The position numbers and the translations under genes are program-made. DNA of 64,000 bases from Leucaena leucocephala (lineage: Eukaryota; Streptophyta; Magnoliopsida; Fabales; Fabaceae): the NCBI GenBank assembly GCA_037074615.1, contig CM073536.1, positions 9,615,001 to 9,679,000 of the forward strand, given 5' to 3'. Positions 22,978-33,466 of this stretch are shown one piece after another. The notes under the pieces were generated by a model. It had not been told where the DNA came from. It did not search any database and saw only the letters and a program-made list of their open reading frames with translations. Position 1 is the stretch's first letter, and each line of letters opens with the position of its first letter.

Positions 22978-23214
22978 ATGTCATCTACAGGTTCTGATCA
23001 GCGAAGGTTTTTTGGCACTCATCACGGGTTGAGTGTAGGCTTAGATGGGGCATCAAGTGTTCCTATTTCCATTGTATCTGATAAGCTCACCTTAACAAAT
23101 TATCAAGATTGGGCTCAGGCAATAAAACACGCAGTCGGTGGACGCGGAAAACTTGCTTATTTAACCGGTGATGCAACAAAACCCGCGAATGAAGATTCTC
23201 CTGAGATGCAATAG
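22978..23214 (+). pseudogene. Copia element 1 gag N-terminus, ended by nonsense codon
   Basis: ATG at 22978 opens MSSTGSDQRRFFGTHHGLS; the frame includes LTNYQDWAQAIKHAVGG, typical of copia gag N-termini. The codon after EMQ is TAG here but CAG (EMQQWTID) in the sister element, so translation stops after 78 residues. The true start is taken at this ATG because it directly precedes gag homology; longer upstream frames lie in the leader. Confidence 0.85.
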
Positions 23215-24405
23215 TGGACCATCGATAATCATTTGGTCTCTTCCTGGCTTATCAACTCCATGTCTCCAAATATCAAACGAAGCTTCATGTATCTACCTAC
23301 AGCACGAGACATTTGGATAGCTGTTCGTGACTCATATTCCGTCACCAAAGACCATTCACGTCTATTCAATCTGCAACGCAGTACATGGCGTTGCATTCAG
23401 GGGACACGTGGGGTGCATGAATACTGGCTTGATCTCGTTGCATTCTGGCAAGAGCTAGATCTTCTTGACGACGATGAGTGGGATACTCCTGCAGATGTTG
23501 TTCGCAATCAGAAAAGGATTGAAAAGGGGAGGATACTTCTTTTTCTTGCTGGTCTAAATGCTGAATTCGATACTGTAAGGGCCAGAATCCTCAGCAATAC
23601 CATATTACCATCACTTCTGGAGACTTATGCCGAGGTACGTAGGGAAGAATCCAGGAGGGAAACTATGCCTGTTGAATCTAAACAATCTCTTCCTGAGTCT
23701 CCTGCCTTTGTTAGCAAGCATAACAACCCTGATGCCTCGAGTAAGCCTCGACCCACCTGTGAGCACTGTAAGAAGGTGGGACATACTCGTGACAAATGCT
23801 GGGATATCTATGGCAAGCCAGTTGATTGGAAGCCCCGTAAAAATAAGCCACGCGCTCACCAGGCCTCCCTTGAATCAACATCCCTATCTGAACCATCCAC
23901 GTCTTTCAGTCAAGAGCAACTCAATCAAATTGCATGTATGTTCAGAACTCTTCAAGCTGAAAGAAACCCCCACAGATCTGCATCTATGGCACATAAAGGT
24001 ACGGTTCCCATTGCTTTACATACATCTCTTCTTCCATCACAGTGGATTGTGGATACAGGGGCCTCTGATCACATGACCTCAAATGCAAAGATGTTTGTTA
24101 ACTACGATCCCTTAGCAGGAAATAAGAAAATTACTACTGCTACAGGCACTTCTTCACCTATAGCAGGCATCGGTTCTGTGACTATCTCAGACTCTTTGCA
24201 TCTTGAATCAGTACTTCATGTTCCTCATTTAGCCTGTAACCTACTTTCTATTAGCAAATTGACTAAACAAGCTAACTGTTCAGCTCATTTCTACTCTACC
24301 CATTGTGTTTTTCAGGATCTCACAACGGGGAAGATGATTGGTTCTGCTAAGGAGTATGATGGTCTTTATTGTCTCGACACATCTACCGTGAGTGTTATGG
24401 TCTAA
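23215..24405 (+). pseudogene. Copia element 1 gag C-terminus and protease
   Basis: Same frame as the gag start after the TAG. It encodes gag (PNIKRSFMYLPTARDIW), a CCHC zinc knuckle (CEHCKKVGHTRDKC) and the aspartic protease box IVDTGASDHMTS. It ends in a premature stop at 24403-24405 created by a 2-nt deletion; the sister element reads through here into integrase. No initiation codon remains in context, so it is a fragment. Confidence 0.85.
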
Positions 24406-25498
24406 GGTTGCCACCTCTACGTCCCATCCTACCTCTGATAAGGAGATTTTCCTATTATGGCATAAAAGACTGGGTCATCCTAGTGTTACCTATTTGCAAA
24501 AGTTGTTTCCCCAGTTACCTGTTAATAAAGATTCCTTTTTTTGCGATACTTGTGCTCTTGCTAAACAACACCGTGTTTTATTTACTCCTGCCCAATACAA
24601 ACCGTCTTCTCCTTTCTCCATTATTCATAGTGATGTCTGGGGTCCCTCTAAGATTCCTAATCGCACTAGGTCCAAATACTTTGTCACATTTATTGATGAT
24701 CATACCCGTATGTGTTGGGCCTTTCTCTTAAAAGATAAATCTGAGGTTACCAATGTCTTCATCAGATTCTATAATTTTGTTCAAAACCAATTCAATACAT
24801 CCATCAAAATTCTTTACACCGATAATGGCACTGAATACTTCAATCACTCTCTTCACTCTTTCTTGTCTGCTAAAGGCATTGCTCATAACAGCAGTTGTCC
24901 CTATAGTCCTCAACAAAATGGGGTCGCAGAACGTAAAAATAAACACATTCTTGAGGTTGCTAGAGCTCTCTTATTTCAGTGCCATGTTCCTTTGTTTTAT
25001 TGGGGGGATGCCATCCAGACCGCAATCCAGCTCATTAATCGTCTTCCTAGTCGTATTCTTTCCTTTATCTCTCCACTTGAGGAGTTGAAAAAAACTCACG
25101 ACGTCTCTCACTTACAGTCTTCTCTTCCGCTACGTGTTTTTGGTTGTACTGTTCTTGTCCATCTTCACCATCCTCCCTCCAAGTTCAATCCTCGTGCCAC
25201 AAAATGTGTCTTCTTGGGTTACTCTACCTTTCAAAAAGGTTACAAATGTTTTGACCCCATCTCCAAACACCTGTTTATTACCCGAAATGTCATCTTCAAT
25301 GAGCACCAGTCATATTATCCCACGTCTTCGATTCAGGGGGAGTGTTGGAATGAATCTCAACCTTCTCAACCTGTGGAACCCATTGTACCCATTTCACCTA
25401 ACCACATGAACTACCTCCAGACAGACCTGAACAACAAAGATGGGGAAAAATGTACTCACGTCGACATCATAGAGACCACAATCATATCTCTGAGGTAG
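24395..25498 (+). pseudogene. Copia element 1 integrase
   Basis: The frame resumes after the 2-nt deletion. It has the HHCC zinc-binding region (LLWHKRLGHPSVTYL, then CDTCALAKQH), catalytic D (HSDVWGP), D (YTDNGTEYF) and E (SPQQNGVAERKNKHILE), and the C-terminal FGCTVLVHLH and KCVFLGYS motifs. It ends at TAG 25496-25498; RT continues in the -1 frame from within an A run at 25446-25450. Confidence 0.85.
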
Positions 25499-27023
25499 AG
25501 TCAGTGTCTGAACCATTCGTAGATCCTGAACAAGGTGAGACTATTGATACTAGTCTTGATCTTCCTATTGCATTGAGAAAACCATCCCGGACATGTACAA
25601 AACATACTATCGAAAAGTTTGTTTCCTATGCATCCCTTGCACCCAGTTATCATGCTTTTGTGACTAACCTTGACAGTCTCAAAATCCCTAATGATGTACA
25701 TGAAGCATTGGTTGTCCCTGAATGGAAACAGGCAGTGTTAGAAGAAATGCAAGCCTTGGAGAGAAATGGGACGTGGGAGATAGTGCAGCCACCTTCAGGA
25801 ATAAAACCTGTGAGCTGCAAGTGGGTGTTCACTCCAAGATATAATGCTGATGGTACTCTAAACAAGTTGAAGGCCAGACTAGTTGCTCGAGGGTTCACTC
25901 AAACGCAAGGCATTGACTACAACGAAACTTTTGCACCAGTTGCTAAACTCAATACCATACGGGTTCTTCTCTCAGTAGCAGCAAATCTCGATTGGCCCCT
26001 AGAACAACTGGATATTAAGAATGCTTTCCTCAATGGAGATTTGAAAGAGGAGGTATACATGACACTCCCACCAGGCTTTGAAGAAGAAAAAAAGAATCTG
26101 GTGTGTAAACTAAGAAAATCTATCTATGGGTTGAAACAATCACCACGTGCCTGGTTTGATAGATTTTCAAGTGTTCTCAAGGTTGAAGGGTATAAGCAAA
26201 GTTTATCTGATCACACTATGTTTGTATCCCGACGTAATAATCTCATCACTATTATCATTGTCTATGTGGATGATATTATTGTTACAGGAAATGATACTAA
26301 GGAGATTGATCGAATCAAAGTAGCCTTAAATCGTGAATTTGAGGTGAAAGATCTTGGAAAGTTGAAATACTTCCTTGGTATGGAAGTAGCAAGATCCAAG
26401 GATGGTATTTATGTATCTCAGAGGAAGTATGTTCTTGATCTACTCAAAGAAACAGGAATGCTTGGGTGTAAACCGAGTAAAGTCCCTATCAACATAGGAA
26501 AACAGAAGAACAAGAAATCTGTAGCAGAAACTGACAGAGATGTTAAGCAACAGAAGAAACAAGAGAGGGATGAAATGGGAACAGACAAAGGAAGATACCA
26601 ACGGCTAGTTGGGAAACTCATTTATCTCTCCCACACACGTCCTGATATCGCCTTTGTAGTAAGTGTGGCCAGTCAACATATGCATGATCCAAGGAAGAAA
26701 CATATGGACTCAGCCTACAAGATACTGCAGTACCTAAAAGGCACTCCCGGCCGGGGTCTATTCTTCAAGAAGAGCAACAATAGATCAGTAGAAATCTACA
26801 CAGATGCTGATTGGGCAGGATCACAAGAAGATAGTCGATCTACCTCAGGCTATTGCACATTTGTGTGGGGAAATCTGGTTACTTGGCAGAGTCAGAAACA
26901 GAAAGTAGTGGCTAAAAGTAGTGCAGAATCAGAATTGAGAGCTCTTGCTCAAGGAATCATGGAGGGTTTGTGGTTAGCAAGAGTTGCAAAAGAAGTTCAT
27001 TTAAAGATAGATGCTCCATTTAA
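25450..27023 (+). pseudogene. Copia element 1 reverse transcriptase and partial RNase H
   Basis: It carries the RT motifs LDIKNAFLNGDLKEEVYM, SIYGLKQSPRAW and YVDDIIVTGND, and RNase H motifs YTDADWAGSQEDSRSTSGYC and VVAKSSAESELRALAQGI. It is cut at 27023 after KIDAPFK; the open frame runs on to 27093 through unrelated host-element sequence. The DNKAA and TKHVEVD motifs present in the sister are lost, so RNase H is incomplete. Confidence 0.85.
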
Positions 27024-27831
27024 AGAGGGCTTTTGTGAAACTCGGCTAACTTCACTCCAAATCTCCAAATCTCCCCCTGAGTTGAAGGTTTAGTGAAATA
27101 GGGCTTTTGTTCTGCAAATATGACTCGGCTAACAAAGAGGTGTTTTGTGATAGGATCATAACACCTATAACCTTTTTGGTAATTGGAGTATCCTAAGAAG
27201 ACACACTTGATAGATCTGGGATCAAATTTAGATAGTGGGTGATGTTGATGGACAAAGATAGAGCAACCAAAAACTTGAGGTGGTCAGTTGTAGTCAAGGT
27301 GAGTGACTGTGTGAGTTTCATGACGTTTATCCAAAGGAGCAATAAAGGACAGAACACGAATAGGGAGACGGTTAATTAAATGAGTAGCAGTGAGTATGGC
27401 ATCCCCATAAAAAATTTTGGAGTATGACACGTATACAAGAGTGCATAGGCAACTTCAAGGAGTTGTATGTTTTTCCGTTCGGTAATCCTATTTTGTTGTG
27501 GACTATAAGGATAACTGTTTTTGTGCACAATACCATTACTTTTAAGAAAACTGTCGAGTTTGATTAAAATATTCTGACCCATTATCCATGTAAAGGACTT
27601 GCAATGTGGTGTTAAACTGATTTTTGACAGTGAAAAAACTCGAGAAACACAAGGAAACAATGGACTTGTCTTTTAATAGGTAAACCCTGCATATGCATGT
27701 GTGGTCATCAATAAATATAACAAAGTATTTGGAATGAGTATGATTTGGAATACGAGAGGGACCCCAGACATCGTTGTAAATAATGGAAAAAGGGCAAGTG
27801 GACTTATGGGCAGAAAGTGAAAAAGTAGGAC
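27024..27831 (-). pseudogene. Host copia integrase remnant (left part)
   Basis: Minus frames read YPYSPQQNRITERKNIQLLE (integrase catalytic E region), LLYTCHTPKFF, and a hinge containing a GGGGGAG motif near 27070. It continues beyond the inserted minus-strand copia at 33467. Frameshifts and stops are present. Confidence 0.7.
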
Positions 27832-28025
27832 TGTTGAATTTAACTAGTCCGAATGAATTATTCCTTTGGTATATGAGTCAAATATATACACAATGCTTGA
27901 GAATCAAATCAATCCCTAATGGAATCAAATCAAATCAAATCTGAATATAATAATCAAATCAGATTTGATTTGATCTGATTATATTCTGATTTGATTTGAT
28001 CTGATGATATCAGAATATTCTCACA
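27832..28025 (-). repeat. 3' LTR of copia element 2
   Basis: 194 bp with TG/CA termini on the minus strand. It reads the same as the 5' LTR 33268-33461, which suggests very recent insertion. It is flanked on the outside by AGGAC. Confidence 0.9.
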
Positions 28026-28032
28026 CTCCCCC

Positions 28033-29850
28033 TCAAGTTGGATCATAGATGTTGATCATGTCCAACTTGCCTACAAGTCGCTCAAATATTTCTTCTGGTA
28101 GTCCTTTGGTAAGAATATCTGCAGTTTGTAGCCTTGTGGGTATGTAGGTGAGGCACATAATCCCATCTTCTACTTTCTCACGAATGAAGTGTCTGTCTAC
28201 TTCCACATGTTTTGTTCTGCTATGTTGGATAGGGTTCAAGGCCATGTTTATGGCGGCCTTGTTGTCACAAAATAACTTAAATGGAGCATCTATCTTTAAA
28301 TGAACTTCTTTTGCAACTCTTGCTAACCACAAACCCTCCATGATTCCTTGAGCAAGAGCTCTCAATTCTGATTCTGCACTACTTTTAGCCACTACTTTCT
28401 GTTTCTGACTCTGCCAAGTAACCAGATTTCCCCACACAAATGTGCAATAGCCTGAGGTAGATCGACTATCTTCTTGTGATCCTGCCCAATCAGCATCTGT
28501 GTAGATTTCTACTGATCTATTGTTGCTCTTCTTGAAGAATAGACCCCGGCCGGGAGTGCCTTTTAGGTACTGCAGTATCTTGTAGGCTGAGTCCATATGT
28601 TTCTTCCTTGGATCATGCATATGTTGACTGGCCACACTTACTGCAAAGGCGATATCAGGACGTGTGTGGGAGAGATAAATGAGTTTCCCAACTAGCCGTT
28701 GGTATCTTCCTTTGTCTGTTCCCATTTCATCCCTCTCTTGTTTCTTCTGTTGCTTAACATCTCTGTCAGTTTCTGCTACAGATTTCTTGTTCTTCTGTTT
28801 TCCTATGTTGATAGGGACTTTACTCGGTTTACACCCAAGCATTCCTGTTTCTTTGAGTAGATCAAGAACATACTTCCTCTGAGATACATAAATACCATCC
28901 TTGGATCTTGCTACTTCCATACCAAGGAAGTATTTCAACTTTCCAAGATCTTTCACCTCAAATTCACGATTTAAGGCTACTTTGATTCGATCAATCTCCT
29001 TAGTATCATTTCCTGTAACAATAATATCATCCACATAGACAATGATAATAGTGATGAGATTATTACGTCGGGATACAAACATAGTGTGATCAGATAAACT
29101 TTGCTTATACCCTTCAACCTTGAGAACACTTGAAAATCTATCAAACCAGGCACGTGGTGATTGTTTCAACCCATAGATAGATTTTCTTAGTTTACACACC
29201 AGATTCTTTTTTTCTTCTTCAAAGCCTGGTGGGAGTGTCATGTATACCTCCTCTTTCAAATCTCCATTGAGGAAAGCATTCTTAATATCCAGTTGTTCTA
29301 GGGGCCAATCGAGATTTGCTGCTACTGAGAGAAGAACCCGTATGGTATTGAGTTTAGCAACTGGTGCAAAAGTTTCGTTGTAGTCAATGCCTTGCGTTTG
29401 AGTGAACCCTCGAGCAACTAGTCTGGCCTTCAACTTGTTTAGAGTACCATCAGCATTATATTTTGGAGTGAACACCCACTTGCAGCTCACAGGTTTTATT
29501 CCTGAAGGTGGCTGCACTATCTCCCACGTCCCATTTCTCTCCAAGGCTTGCATTTCTTCTAACACTGCCTGTTTCCATTCAGGGACAGCCAATGCTTCAT
29601 GTACATCATTAGGGATTTTGAGACTGTCAAGGTTAGTCACAAAAGCATGATAACTGGGTGCAAGGGATGCATAGGAAACAAACTTTTCGATAGTATGTTT
29701 TGTACATGTCCGGGATGGTTTTCTCAATGCAATAGGAAGATCAAGACTAGTATCAATAGTCTCACCTTGTTCAGGATCTACGAATGGTTCAGACACTGAC
29801 TCTACCTCAGAGATATGATTGTGGTCTCTATGATGTCGACGTGAGTACAT
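28033..29850 (-). CDS. Copia element 2 reverse transcriptase-RNase H
   Basis: 605 codons from an ATG at 29850. RT: QLDIKNAFLNGDLKEEVYM, SIYGLKQSPRAW, catalytic YVDDIIVTGND. RNase H: YTDADWAG, SAESELRALAQGI, LFCDNKAAINMAL, HSRTKHVEVDRHFIREK, ILTKGLP, ending NIYDPT seven bases before the LTR. No internal stop. The frame lies -1 relative to the gag-integrase frame; in copia a single polyprotein is usual, so expression needs a frameshift or separate initiation, or the element is defective. The break is at a GAAAAATG run shared with element 1. Confidence 0.9.
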   Translation of the reverse strand: MYSRRHHRDHNHISEVESVSEPFVDPEQGETIDTSLDLPIALRKPSRTCTKHTIEKFVSYASLAPSYHAFVTNLDSLKIPNDVHEALAVPEWKQAVLEEMQALERNGTWEIVQPPSGIKPVSCKWVFTPKYNADGTLNKLKARLVARGFTQTQGIDYNETFAPVAKLNTIRVLLSVAANLDWPLEQLDIKNAFLNGDLKEEVYMTLPPGFEEEKKNLVCKLRKSIYGLKQSPRAWFDRFSSVLKVEGYKQSLSDHTMFVSRRNNLITIIIVYVDDIIVTGNDTKEIDRIKVALNREFEVKDLGKLKYFLGMEVARSKDGIYVSQRKYVLDLLKETGMLGCKPSKVPINIGKQKNKKSVAETDRDVKQQKKQERDEMGTDKGRYQRLVGKLIYLSHTRPDIAFAVSVASQHMHDPRKKHMDSAYKILQYLKGTPGRGLFFKKSNNRSVEIYTDADWAGSQEDSRSTSGYCTFVWGNLVTWQSQKQKVVAKSSAESELRALAQGIMEGLWLARVAKEVHLKIDAPFKLFCDNKAAINMALNPIQHSRTKHVEVDRHFIREKVEDGIMCLTYIPTRLQTADILTKGLPEEIFERLVGKLDMINIYDPT

Positions 29851-32324
29851 TTTTCCCCATCTTTGTTGTTCAGGTCTGTCTGGAGGTAGTTCATGTGGTT
29901 AGGTGAAATGGGTACAATGGGTTCCACAGGTTGAGAAGGTTGAGATTCATTCCAACACTCCCCCTGAATCGAAGACGTGGGATAATATGACTGGTGCTCA
30001 TTGAAGATGACATCTCGGGTAATAAACATGTGTTTGGAGATGGGGTCAAAACATTTGTAACCTTTTTGAAAGGTAGAGTAACCCAAGAAGACACATTTTG
30101 TGGCACGAGGATTGAACTTGGAGGGAGGATGGTGAAGATGGACAAGAACAGTACAACCAAAAACACGTAGCGGAAGAGAAGACTGTAAGTGAGAGACGTC
30201 GTGAGTTTTTTTCAACTCCTCAAGTGGAGAGATAAAGGAAAGAATACGACTAGGAAGACGATTAATGAGATGGATTACGGTCTGGATGGCATCCCCCCAA
30301 TAAAACAAAGGAACATGGCACTGAAATAAGAGAGCTCTAGCAACCTCAAGAATGTGTTTATTTTTACGTTCTGCGACCCCATTTTGTTGAGGACTATAGG
30401 GACAACTGCTGTTATGAGCAATGCCTTTAGCAGACAAGAAAGAGTGAAGAGAGTGATTGAAGTATTCAGTGCCATTATCGGTGTAAAGAATTTTGATGGA
30501 TGTATTGAATTGGTTTTGAACAAAATTATAGAATCTGATGAAGACATTGGTAACCTCAGATTTATCTTTTAAGAGAAAGGCCCAACACATACGGGTATGA
30601 TCATCAATAAATGTGACAAAGTATTTGGACCTAGTGCGATTAGGAATCTTAGAGGGACCCCAGACATCACTATGAATAATGGAGAAAGGAGAAGACGGTT
30701 TGTATTGGGCAGGAGTAAATAAAACACGGTGTTGTTTAGCAAGAGCACAAGTATCGCAAAAAAAGGAATCTTTATTAACAGGTAACTGGGGAAACAACTT
30801 TTGCAAATAGGTAACACTAGGATGACCCAGTCTTTTATGCCATAATAGGAAAATCTCCTCATCAGAGGTAGGATGGGACGTAGAGGTGGCAACCTTAGAC
30901 CATAACGCACTCACGGTAGATGTGTCGAGACAATAAAGACCATCATACTCCTTAGCAGAACCAATCATCTTCCCTGTTGTGAGATCCTGAAAAACACAAT
31001 GGGTAGAGTAGAAATGAGCTGAACAGTTAGCTTGTTTAGTCAATTTGCTAATAGAAAGTAGGTTACAGGCTAAATGAGGAACATGAAGTACTGATTCAAG
31101 ATGCAAAGAGTCTGAGATAGTCACAGAACCGATGCCTGCTATAGGTGAAGAAGTGCCTGTAGCAGTAGTAATTTTCTTATTTCCTGCTAAGGGATCGTAG
31201 TTAACAAACATCTTTGCATTTGAGGTCATGTGATCAAAGGCCCCTGTATCCACAATCCACTGTGATGGAAGAAGAGATGTATGTAAAGCAATGGGAACCG
31301 TACCTTTATGTGCCATAGATGCAGATCTGTGGGGGTTTCTTTCAGCTTGAAGAGTTCTGAACATACATGCAATTTGATTAAGTTGCTCTTGACTGAAAGA
31401 CGTGGATGGTTCAGATAGGGATGTTGATTCAAGGGAGGCCTGGTGAGCGTGTGGCTTATTTTTAAGGGGCTTCCAATCAACTGGCTTGCCATAGATATCC
31501 CAGCATTTGTCACGAGTATGCCCCACCTTCTTACAGTGCTCACAGATGGGTCGAGGCTTACTCGAGGCATCAGGGTTGTTATGCTTGCTAACAAAGGCAG
31601 GAGACTCAGGAAGAGATTGTTTAGATTCAACAGGCATAGTTTCCCTCCTGGATTCTTCCCTACGTACCTCGGCATAAGTCTCCAGAAGTGATGGTAATAT
31701 GGTATTGCTGAGGATTCTGGCCCTTACAGTATCGAATTCAGCATTTAGACTAGCAAGAAAAAGAAGTATCCTCCCCTTTTCAATCATTTTCTGATTGCGA
31801 ACAACATCTGCAGGAGTATCCCACTCATCGTCGTCAAGAAGATCTAGCTCTTGCCAGAATGCAACGAGATCAAGCCAGTATTCATGCACCCAACGAGTCC
31901 CCTGAATGCAACGCCATGTACTGCGTTGCAGATTGAATAGACGTGAATGGTCTTTGGTGACGGAATATGAGTCACGAACAACTATCCAAATGTCTCGTGC
32001 TGTAGGTAGATACATGAAGCTTCGTTTGATATTTGGAGACATGGAGTTGATAAGCCAGAAAGAGACTAAATGATTATCGATGGTCCACTGTTGCATCTCA
32101 GGAGAATCTTCATTCGCGGGTTTTGTTGCATCACCGGTTAAATAAGCAAGTTTTCCGCGTCCACCGACTGCGTGTTTTATTGCCTGAGCCCAATCTTGAT
32201 AATTTGTCAAGGTGAGCTTATCAGATACAATGGAAATAGGAACACTTGATGCCCCATCTAAGCCTGCACTCAACCCGTGATGAGTGCCAAAAAACCTTCG
32301 CTGATCAGAACCTGTAGATGACAT
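29802..32324 (-). CDS. Copia element 2 gag-protease-integrase
   Basis: The start is set at ATG 32322-32324 (MSSTGSDQRRFF), which matches element 1; the open frame extends 50 codons further up into the leader without homology. About 840 residues: gag with CEHCKKVGHTRDKC, protease box IVDTGAFDHMTS (the sister has DTGASDH), integrase HHCC (LLWHKRLGHPSV, CDTCALAKQH) and DDE (HSDVWGP, YTDNGTEYF, NGVAERKNKHILE). It ends at TAG 29802-29804 after the RT frame has begun. The Ser-to-Phe change beside the protease catalytic triad may reduce activity. Confidence 0.9.
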   Translation of the reverse strand: MSSTGSDQRRFFGTHHGLSAGLDGASSVPISIVSDKLTLTNYQDWAQAIKHAVGGRGKLAYLTGDATKPANEDSPEMQQWTIDNHLVSFWLINSMSPNIKRSFMYLPTARDIWIVVRDSYSVTKDHSRLFNLQRSTWRCIQGTRWVHEYWLDLVAFWQELDLLDDDEWDTPADVVRNQKMIEKGRILLFLASLNAEFDTVRARILSNTILPSLLETYAEVRREESRRETMPVESKQSLPESPAFVSKHNNPDASSKPRPICEHCKKVGHTRDKCWDIYGKPVDWKPLKNKPHAHQASLESTSLSEPSTSFSQEQLNQIACMFRTLQAERNPHRSASMAHKGTVPIALHTSLLPSQWIVDTGAFDHMTSNAKMFVNYDPLAGNKKITTATGTSSPIAGIGSVTISDSLHLESVLHVPHLACNLLSISKLTKQANCSAHFYSTHCVFQDLTTGKMIGSAKEYDGLYCLDTSTVSALWSKVATSTSHPTSDEEIFLLWHKRLGHPSVTYLQKLFPQLPVNKDSFFCDTCALAKQHRVLFTPAQYKPSSPFSIIHSDVWGPSKIPNRTRSKYFVTFIDDHTRMCWAFLLKDKSEVTNVFIRFYNFVQNQFNTSIKILYTDNGTEYFNHSLHSFLSAKGIAHNSSCPYSPQQNGVAERKNKHILEVARALLFQCHVPLFYWGDAIQTVIHLINRLPSRILSFISPLEELKKTHDVSHLQSSLPLRVFGCTVLVHLHHPPSKFNPRATKCVFLGYSTFQKGYKCFDPISKHMFITRDVIFNEHQSYYPTSSIQGECWNESQPSQPVEPIVPISPNHMNYLQTDLNNKDGEKCTHVDIIETTIISLR

Positions 32325-33255
32325 GGCAGAAGATTTACAACAGTAGCAGCAACTTAGTTGTAGCAAGGAGACGATGACCTGGAGATAGTGCTGTGAAACA
32401 CTGTAGCAATGTACTGTAGAAGCACACTGTAGCACCGTACTGTAGAAACACACTGTAGCACCGTACTGTAGCAAATTATTTTATGTTATTGGCTGGGTGC
32501 TTCACGGACCAGAGAAGACGTTGAACAGAACAGAGTTTTCCTTCGCAACTGAAACAGAACAGAGAAAAAAAAAAGAAGACGTTGAATCTGCAGAAAGAAT
32601 GATCTCCACTACGTTGACTCCGTAGAACAGAACAGAAGACGTTGAATCTACAGAACAGAAAATGATCTCCACTACGTCGACTCCATGACCCTGAATCTGC
32701 AGTGCGATCTGCTTGCGTTGATGCCACCGCTGCAATGTCGTCTTGGATCACCAAACCGCTGTTCTTGATGGAGACTTTCACCAGGGGTAGGACGCCAACT
32801 CACAGATGGGCGCAACACTACGCCTACTGTAGCAGCGCTAGTTACTGTAGCAACATTACTGTACACTATTGGCTGAACAGAATGGAGCAGAACGGAACAC
32901 CAGACTTACGGGACTGTGTCACTTGCAACTTACGAGACTTACAGGACTGTTACCCTCACAAGAACAGATGTTTCACGACTGGGCACTGACAGGAACTGGA
33001 ACGTTGGTCGATAGACGGAACAACGGGGACTCGCAGGCACAAAAAAACTTCGTCAGAAGTTGCTGGGTGTGGCTGTCGATCGCTGGACCAGAGACGCTAT
33101 TGACTTCCCAGCTGGACACCTTCAGATGAAAGGAACGGAGGACCTTCTTGAACGCAGAAACAGATGATACTTACGTCGCTTGGTTCGCCAACTGGACAGA
33201 GAACAGAGGACACCGTCTTGTCACACGTCGCTTCCTGGAGTCTGCCGGACTATGG
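32325..33255 (-). other. Leader of copia element 2 with TACAGTA repeats
   Basis: The untranslated leader between primer site and gag holds many copies of GCTACAGTA or CTGTAGCA-type units (clusters at about 32392-32475 and 32820-32865) and a direct duplication around GTAGTGGAGATCAT (about 32565-32680). The same structures are in element 1 (22434-22510, 22855-22915, 22645-22760). No host gene here. Confidence 0.7.
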
Positions 33256-33267
33256 GCTCTGATACCA

Positions 33268-33461
33268 TGTTGAATTTAACTAGTCCGAATGAATTATTCC
33301 TTTGGTATATGAGTCAAATATATACACAATGCTTGAGAATCAAATCAATCCCTAATGGAATCAAATCAAATCAAATCTGAATATAATAATCAAATCAGAT
33401 TTGATTTGATCTGATTATATTCTGATTTGATTTGATCTGATGATATCAGAATATTCTCACA
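33268..33461 (-). repeat. 5' LTR of copia element 2
   Basis: 194 bp, the same by eye as the 3' LTR. It is followed (minus orientation) by the primer site at 33256-33267. The right flank is AGGAC at 33462-33466. Confidence 0.9.
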
Positions 33462-33466
33462 AGGAC

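Larger units (their letters stand above)
21844..27023 (+). mobile_element. Copia element 1, plus strand, 3'-truncated
   Basis: The 5' LTR is 21844-22038 (TGTGAGAATATTC to TTCAACA). A primer site with one change (TGGTATCAAAGC, 22039-22050) and a leader of about 930 bp follow. Gag starts at 22978. Coding order is gag, protease, integrase, RT, RNase H. Compared with its sister at 27832-33461 it has a nonsense TAG at 23212-23214, a 2-nt deletion at 24394/24395 and loss of everything after 27023 (RNase H end, polypurine tract, 3' LTR). The loss coincides with the missing RT part of the host element, so one deletion may have removed both. Confidence 0.9.
27832..33461 (-). mobile_element. Copia element 2, minus strand, complete and recent
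   Basis: 5630 bp. LTRs at 27832-28025 and 33268-33461 read as identical over 194 bp. The 5-bp target duplication AGGAC is at 27827-27831 and 33462-33466, so it inserted into the integrase of the older copia. The primer site TGGTATCAGAGC is at 33256-33267 and the polypurine tract (CTTGAGGGGGAG) at 28026-28037. All copia domains are present in two long frames that overlap by 49 nt in different frames. It is nearly identical to the plus-strand element 21844-27023, in opposite orientation. Confidence 0.95.
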
